DNA of 9,890 nt from Candidatus Zhuqueibacterota bacterium (GTDB taxonomy: Bacteria; Zhuqueibacterota; Zhuqueibacteria; Oceanimicrobiales; Oceanimicrobiaceae). Below the pieces are notes generated by a model that ran no database searches, was not told the origin of the DNA, and saw only the letters and a program-made list of their open reading frames with translations. A program made the position numbers and the translations under genes. Positions 6,587 through 9,890 of the stretch are shown here, one piece after another. The stretch is from assembly GCA_011775825.1 (NCBI GenBank), contig JAABYK010000175.1:42958-52847 (forward strand), read 5' to 3'. Each line of letters starts with the position of its first letter. Positions within the stretch are counted from its first letter, which is position 1.

Positions 6587-7360
6587 TTACGAAAGCACAT
6601 TGATAATTTTGACCACATTGCCGCTTTCGGCGATTCGGATTAAGAACGAAATGATTCGGAGCAACCATCCTGGATTCTGGACGATTTGCGCGAAGTCTGC
6701 GACGTTTTGGTCCAGTCGGGCGATTTCAGCTTCTTGCTGCTCTATACTCAGTGGAGCCAATCTCTCCGCAACTTGCCAGGAAGCATCGCGCGCTTTTTGG
6801 ATGCTAAAATTCACGATGGCTTCGTCCGTGCGCCCACCGACCTGATCGAGCAAACCCAACCATGGCGAGAGCACGCCAATTTTGTCCTGCACCACGTCAA
6901 GAAGCTCAGCCAGGATGTTGTTGATTTCATGAAAGTCGGCTTTCAAACCGGGCAACTGCTCTCCCGGGGCAGTACGCGCTGCTGCGATCCCCAGGTCGAG
7001 ATTGATGTGGGCATTGATACCGAGGAGCAAATGTTGCAAAATCAAAAGCCGCCAGGTGTTGGCTGCATCAAATGCGACTTGCCAGCTTTTGGTTGGCTGC
7101 GTGCCAGTACGAAATTGTTGATACGCCTCGATATAACGATTGGCGAACAGGACATCCAATCGTTCCATTCGGTCGCCATCTTCGAAGCGCCCGGAAGCAA
7201 TACCGTCCTTTACTTTGACGGTCACATCTCGATACAAAACCGGGAAAAAACCCAGTCGACTTTTTTCCTCACGTGAGCGTGCAATGATCGCATTTAGTTG
7301 CTCGATTACCTCATCAATGGTTGTGGCGAGACCTCCGATTTGTGCTTCGGTTTCCGGCAT
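6587..7360 (-). CDS. DUF5995 family protein
   Basis: The 257-residue protein matches my recollection of the DUF5995 family: a segment RMERLDVLFANRYIEAYQQF is followed by WQVAFDAANTWRLLILQHLL and LGINAHINLDLGIAAA, the most characteristic stretch. It is mostly helical, with no signal peptide and no long membrane span, so it should be cytoplasmic or peripheral. The His and Asp residues in QHLLLGINAHINLDLG could bind a metal, but this is inference; no function is established. The C-terminus ends in a hydrophobic stretch, NPGWLLRIISFLIRIAES. The ATG at 7358-7360 comes one base after the DUF423 stop, and its ribosome site GAGGAG lies inside the end of that gene, so translation is coupled. Confidence 0.8.
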   Translation of the reverse strand: MPETEAQIGGLATTIDEVIEQLNAIIARSREEKSRLGFFPVLYRDVTVKVKDGIASGRFEDGDRMERLDVLFANRYIEAYQQFRTGTQPTKSWQVAFDAANTWRLLILQHLLLGINAHINLDLGIAAARTAPGEQLPGLKADFHEINNILAELLDVVQDKIGVLSPWLGLLDQVGGRTDEAIVNFSIQKARDASWQVAERLAPLSIEQQEAEIARLDQNVADFAQIVQNPGWLLRIISFLIRIAESGNVVKIINVLS

Positions 7361-7361
7361 G

Positions 7362-7730
7362 TCAACTCCTCATTATTGCCACGACCAAACAGGCCCAACC
7401 GGCCAGAAATGCGACCCCGCCAACCGGCGTAATGGCGCCAAACCAGCGGATGCCGCTCATGCTGAGTACATAAAGGCTTCCGGAAAAGATGATTGTCCCG
7501 ATGATGAATAACCAGCCGCTCGCAGTGGTCAGCGTGCCGGGCCAGCGGCTGCAAGCCCAGGCGACCGCCAAGAGAGCAAGGGCATGATACATTTGATACC
7601 GCACCCCGACTTCGAACGTGTCGAGCATATCGGGTGAGAGACGCGATTTCAGGCCGTGTGCGCCGAATGCACCGGCGGCCACGGCAACGAAGGCGGAGAC
7701 AGCGCCGATTGCAAAGAAGAGTCGTTCCAA
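7362..7730 (-). CDS. DUF423 family integral membrane protein
   Basis: This 122-residue hydrophobic protein has the DUF423 (YgdD-like) pattern: an N-terminal span with AAGAFGAHGLKSRLSPDML after it, then GVRYQMYHALALLAVA, then SGSLYVLSMSG and a last span with ITPVGGVAFLAGWACL. Four membrane segments are likely (about residues 4-24, 46-62, 71-90 and 95-119). It sits in the inner membrane; its role is unknown. The start is TTG at 7728-7730, supported by a strong GGGAGG site four bases upstream and by the conserved N-terminus; no ATG occurs nearby in frame. It is the first gene of the compact DUF423-DUF5995-dut-cyclase run. Confidence 0.87.
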   Translation of the reverse strand: MERLFFAIGAVSAFVAVAAGAFGAHGLKSRLSPDMLDTFEVGVRYQMYHALALLAVAWACSRWPGTLTTASGWLFIIGTIIFSGSLYVLSMSGIRWFGAITPVGGVAFLAGWACLVVAIMRS

Positions 7731-7734
7731 TTTT

Positions 7735-7740
7735 CCTCCC
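7735..7740 (-). promoter_or_regulatory. Ribosome binding site supporting a TTG start for DUF423
   Basis: GGGAGG on the minus strand, four bases before the TTG at 7730, justifies the non-ATG start. A promoter in the 52 bases between this gene and the toxin gene could not be identified with confidence. Confidence 0.7.
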
Positions 7741-7782
7741 TCAGATTAAATAATTGATCTATAGGCAAGACTTGAGGTTATG

Positions 7783-8076
7783 TTATTCTCGATTTTTCCA
7801 ATAGTTCGGTCTTCTACTCCCATGAGCTACGGCAATAACGTATATGCGTTCGTTGAATATTCGATAGATAATTGAAAAAGGAAATTTGCGAATCAGAAAA
7901 TATCGATGTTGGTCATCATATTTCGGCCAAGTTTCGGGAGTGTTGGTAATTAGTCTTAGAGCCCTTTCAATTTCTCGCTCAAACTCATCAGCTATTCTTA
8001 GACTGCGCTTGGCATACCATTCATAAGCATTTGCATATTCTTCAGCCGCTTCCGGATGAAAAATATAATCAGACAT
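7783..8076 (-). CDS. RelE/ParE-family toxin
   Basis: The 97-residue protein has the RelE/ParE superfamily plan: an N-terminal strand YIFHPEAAEEY, a helical hairpin with EWYAKRSLRIADEFEREIE, then ETWPKYDDQHRYFLIRKFPF, the strand SIIYRIFNERIYVIAVAHGS and the basic tail RRPNYWKNRE. The AVAHGSRRPNYW ending is typical of the type II toxins paired with the short addiction-module component family. Members act either on ribosome-bound mRNA or on gyrase; which one cannot be told here. Its ATG overlaps the antitoxin stop in the eight-base string ATGTCTGA (8076 to 8069), ensuring coupled translation. The frame is intact, and the toxin is likely functional. Confidence 0.88.
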   Translation of the reverse strand: MSDYIFHPEAAEEYANAYEWYAKRSLRIADEFEREIERALRLITNTPETWPKYDDQHRYFLIRKFPFSIIYRIFNERIYVIAVAHGSRRPNYWKNRE

Positions 8077-8311
8077 TTTTACGAATGCGATCGTGGGCCA
8101 ACTTTTTTACCTGTGACCACGTTAATGTCTTAGTGCTGGCCGCTTCTATTTCTTGTGAACGGCGCCGAATTTCTTCAGCCCACTCTTCGTCAATACTCTC
8201 CTCAGTCCTTCCATCATCAAGAGAGCAAAGTAATTGCTCAATGACGTGAAGTCGGTCTTCCTCCGACAGCTCAAAGGCTTGCTGCAAAACTTTTTGAGTC
8301 TTATCTTTCAT
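8069..8311 (-). CDS. Addiction-module antitoxin (short RelE/ParE partner)
   Basis: The 80-residue protein looks like the putative addiction-module component family: an N-terminal helix AFELSEEDRLHVIEQLLCSL, then an acidic segment with SIDEEWAEEIRRRSQEIE, and a C-terminal SQVKKLAHDRIRKN. It should bind and neutralise the toxin encoded directly after it, and possibly repress the operon. The ATG (8309-8311) is preceded by GAGGAA with good spacing; that site overlaps the stop of the upstream 69-aa gene, which starts only nine bases further up, so the three genes form one unit. Confidence 0.87.
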   Translation of the reverse strand: MKDKTQKVLQQAFELSEEDRLHVIEQLLCSLDDGRTEESIDEEWAEEIRRRSQEIEAASTKTLTWSQVKKLAHDRIRKNV

Positions 8312-8320
8312 GCTTGTTCC

Positions 8321-8530
8321 TCAGACTGGTTGTTTAAGAATCTGTATCTTTCTAAATGACTTATAGTCATCCAGATTTACCTCTGGCCGATTGAGTTTAC
8401 GCAGAAATTGTGATAATTCAGCCATTTGCATGTAGCGCTCAGCAGGTGAGAGGCGCAGGAAGTTCTCTATTTTGGCTTCAAATGTCTCGTGTTCAAAGCC
8501 GTGCAAAACTCGATGCTTTTCGTTCTTCAC
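8321..8530 (-). CDS. Unknown 69-aa protein leading the RelE/ParE module
   Basis: I do not recognise a named family. The small protein is basic and helical, with the segments FEHETFEAKIENFLRLSPAE, RYMQMAELSQFLRKL and VNLDDYKSFRKIQILKQPV. It starts at GTG (8528-8530) after a TGAGG ribosome site six bases upstream, and no ATG alternative exists. Its TGA (8321-8323) forms part of the ribosome site of the antitoxin gene, and the 86-aa gene upstream ends only 36 bases before it. Such packing suggests a real, translated gene rather than noise. It could be a third component of the toxin-antitoxin unit, a regulator, or a leftover partner from the preceding HEPN unit. Confidence 0.6.
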   Translation of the reverse strand: MKNEKHRVLHGFEHETFEAKIENFLRLSPAERYMQMAELSQFLRKLNRPEVNLDDYKSFRKIQILKQPV

Positions 8531-8566
8531 TTTGACCTCAAATATAGTTCATGATAGCTCGCTATT

Positions 8567-8827
8567 TCAGATTTCTAAATCCTCAGCATTACTCAAGGGG
8601 ATGACTAAGAAATGTTCCCCGTTTTCTAACAATATATCCATAGCAATTTCGGAAGCTCTTTCCATAATATCAAACTGAATGTCTCCATCCTCCGGAGCTC
8701 TTACAAGAATGGTTTTAGAATTCTCAGAATCAGGCGTTTCAATAATATCTAATAATTCAATGTCTGGGAATTTGGCTTTTACATAGTCTAAGATTTTTTC
8801 AACATATTTGTTTGGATTTGTCGACAT
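8567..8827 (-). CDS. Small protein resembling a truncated or degenerate MNT-type nucleotidyltransferase
   Basis: The 86-residue product is acidic. The segment ILVRAPEDGDIQFDIMERAS followed by EIAMDILLENGEHFLVIPLS resembles the second half of MNT nucleotidyltransferase antitoxins, in which an LLVVV strand, an I-x-x-x-A-x-E-I-LLE-G helix and an ISPIV-like strand follow the catalytic motif. However, the expected GS...G...DxD catalytic motif is absent; in its place is ELLDIIETPDSENSKT. Position supports the comparison, since it directly follows a HEPN gene, the standard MNT partner. The ATG at 8825-8827 with AGAGG upstream is preferred over an in-frame TTG at 8845 that overlaps the HEPN gene. The assignment is tentative; it may be an unrelated HEPN-associated protein. 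Confidence 0.5.
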   Translation of the reverse strand: MSTNPNKYVEKILDYVKAKFPDIELLDIIETPDSENSKTILVRAPEDGDIQFDIMERASEIAMDILLENGEHFLVIPLSNAEDLEI

Positions 8828-8837
8828 TTTGCATCCT

Positions 8838-9207
8838 CTAGCCAAAGATTACTTGTATAAATTCTCGGGCTTTGTTTAAAGCACGACGTGCTTCCTTCTT
8901 AGTAATTTGCTGGGGTAAATAGTCCCCTTTGATTCTCGTTTCATGAGTGAAGTGGAGATAAGCTTTAAATTTCGACTCAAATAGCTTTCTCTGTGTAATG
9001 ACCTTAGAGGCAAAATTCGCTTGCACCCATTGATGCGAAACCCTTCTTTTCGCTGAGCAGACCTTGTTCAACCAATATCGCAATCGCAGCGTGAAAGATC
9101 GAATAATAAGCCCGGCTCACCGAAGCGTTAAAGCAGCTCTCCCGGAAGGCCAATTCCGCAATTTTCAGATTTTCTCTGGCTTTCTCTTTGTAAATATTGG
9201 CGTCCAA
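8838..9207 (-). pseudogene. HEPN-domain protein, frame broken by one base
   Basis: The N-terminal frame (TTG start 9205-9207, GGAG just upstream) reads YKEKARENLKIAELAFRESC then FNASVSRAYYSIFHAAIAIL, a typical HEPN-domain start with the Arg32-x6-His39 pair of the presumed RNase centre. It then runs out of frame at 9038-9043 and stops. The C-terminal half, SHQWVQANFASKVITQRKLF through YLPQQITKKEARRALNKARE, continues in the next frame and matches the rest of the domain. Removing one base from the GGGTTT run on the coding strand (AAACCC at 9038-9043) joins them into a product of about 122 residues, the normal HEPN length. Intact HEPN proteins of this kind are usually toxins paired with MNT nucleotidyltransferases. 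The break follows the presumed catalytic residues, so a truncated product could still be made. Decay or a sequencing error are both possible. Confidence 0.8.
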
Positions 9208-9254
9208 TTCTCCGCAGTTAGGTTGTTTGAGGACTCTTTAAATAAATACGTCCG

Positions 9255-9890
9255 TCATAACAACTGCCGCAAAACGTACTGCAAAATGCCGCCATGCTTA
9301 TAATAGTTCAGCTCTTCCGGAGTATCGACGCGTGCGATGACCTGAAATGAGTTGGTCTTGCCATCTTCGGATTTCGCAGTCACGTTCAGCTCTTTGCCGG
9401 GCTTCAGGTCGTCAGCGATGCCAGTGATTTCATGCGACTCAAATCCGGTCAATCCTAAGGATTCACGATTCTCACCGTCTTTGAATTGCAGCGGCAGCAC
9501 CCCCATGCCGATGAGGTTGCTGCGATGGATGCGTTCGAAGCTTTCGGCAATCACCGCTTCCACGCCCAGCAGACGCGTACCTTTGGCTGCCCAATCGCGC
9601 GAAGATCCGGTTCCGTATTCTTTTCCAGCCAGCACAATTAGCGGCACCTCTTCCGCTTGGTACTCCATGGCCGCTCTATAAATCGAACTCAACTTCTTGT
9701 CCGGAAAATGCAGCGTCCAGTTGCCTTCCATATCCGGCACCAGAAAATTACGCAGACGAATATTGCCAAACGTGCCACGCATCATCACCTCGTGATTGCC
9801 CCGACGTGATCCAAACGAATTGAAATCTTTAGGTTCCACGCCCTGGTCGATGAGATATTTGCCAGCCGGACTGTCAACGGGAATTGCACC
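9255..9890 (-). CDS. acnA: Aconitate hydratase, C-terminal part (5' end outside window)
   Basis: Aconitase isomerises citrate and isocitrate in the TCA cycle. The frame is open to the right edge, reading GAIPVDSPAGKYLIDQGVEP there, so the GTG at 9839 is internal. About 211 residues of the C-terminal part are present. Landmarks of the AcnA/IRP1-type enzyme are FNSFGSRRGNHEVMMRGTFG with the substrate-binding Arg-Arg, LAGKEYGTGSSRDWAAKGT with the active-site Ser/Arg, and ERIHRSNLIGMGVLPLQF in the swivelling domain. The frame ends at TGA 9255-9257 with GGILQYVLRQLL. The iron-sulfur cysteines lie outside the window. The HEPN gene starts 47 bases downstream on the same strand with no visible terminator in between, so read-through into the accessory genes is possible. 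Confidence 0.96.
   Translation of the reverse strand, partial: GAIPVDSPAGKYLIDQGVEPKDFNSFGSRRGNHEVMMRGTFGNIRLRNFLVPDMEGNWTLHFPDKKLSSIYRAAMEYQAEEVPLIVLAGKEYGTGSSRDWAAKGTRLLGVEAVIAESFERIHRSNLIGMGVLPLQFKDGENRESLGLTGFESHEITGIADDLKPGKELNVTAKSEDGKTNSFQVIARVDTPEELNYYKHGGILQYVLRQLL

Noticed and set aside
6686..7276. 196-codon plus-strand open frame opposite the DUF5995 gene
   Set aside because: It is antisense to a recognisable family protein, resembles no family I know, and has no convincing ribosome site.

Overview
This window looks like an ordinary stretch of bacterial chromosome. It has strong Shine-Dalgarno sites, tight gene packing on the minus strand and moderate GC. Housekeeping metabolic genes are interrupted by small toxin-antitoxin-type genes. 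It carries no taxonomic marker. The lipoprotein cyclase, the bacterial-type GlnRS, the DUF5995/DUF423 genes and the AGACAGAAA-type intergenic repeat would fit a free-living Gram-negative lineage, perhaps the FCB/Calditrichota-KSB1 neighbourhood, but that placement is a guess.

Left part, plus strand: the 3' end of pyruvate kinase (pyk, 1-743), then a 636-base gene-free stretch, then a complete enolase (eno, 1380-2663). The two genes encode the last two steps of lower glycolysis. The gap holds a near-consensus sigma70-type promoter (992-1020), a 26-base imperfect inverted repeat directly downstream of it (1041-1150), a small hairpin (1152-1167) and a second promoter-like site just before eno.

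Centre: convergent to eno lies a minus-strand two-gene module, a 76-aa antitoxin-like protein followed by a TumE/DUF6516-type toxin. The toxin reading frame is broken by one base in an A run. A 145-base divergent region separates this module from the complete glutaminyl-tRNA synthetase gene glnS (3424-5112, plus). glnS converges with the next block at a GC-rich hairpin (5227-5251).

Right part, all minus strand (5277-9890): read in the direction of transcription, it runs from the 3' part of aconitase (acnA), through a frameshifted HEPN-domain gene, a small protein resembling the C-terminal half of MNT-type nucleotidyltransferases, an unknown 69-aa protein and an addiction-module antitoxin overlapping its RelE/ParE toxin. 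It continues with a compact four-gene run: DUF423 membrane protein, DUF5995 protein, dUTPase (dut) and a lipoprotein cyclase/kynurenine-formamidase-like enzyme.

The main point of interest is the accessory layer. Three toxin-antitoxin-like units sit between core genes. Both reading frames that are broken in the window lie in toxin-type genes (TumE-like and HEPN), while the core genes are intact. The likeliest candidates for something under-described are the HEPN plus truncated MNT-like pair, the 69-aa gene attached to the RelE/ParE module, and the promoter plus inverted-repeat structure upstream of eno.
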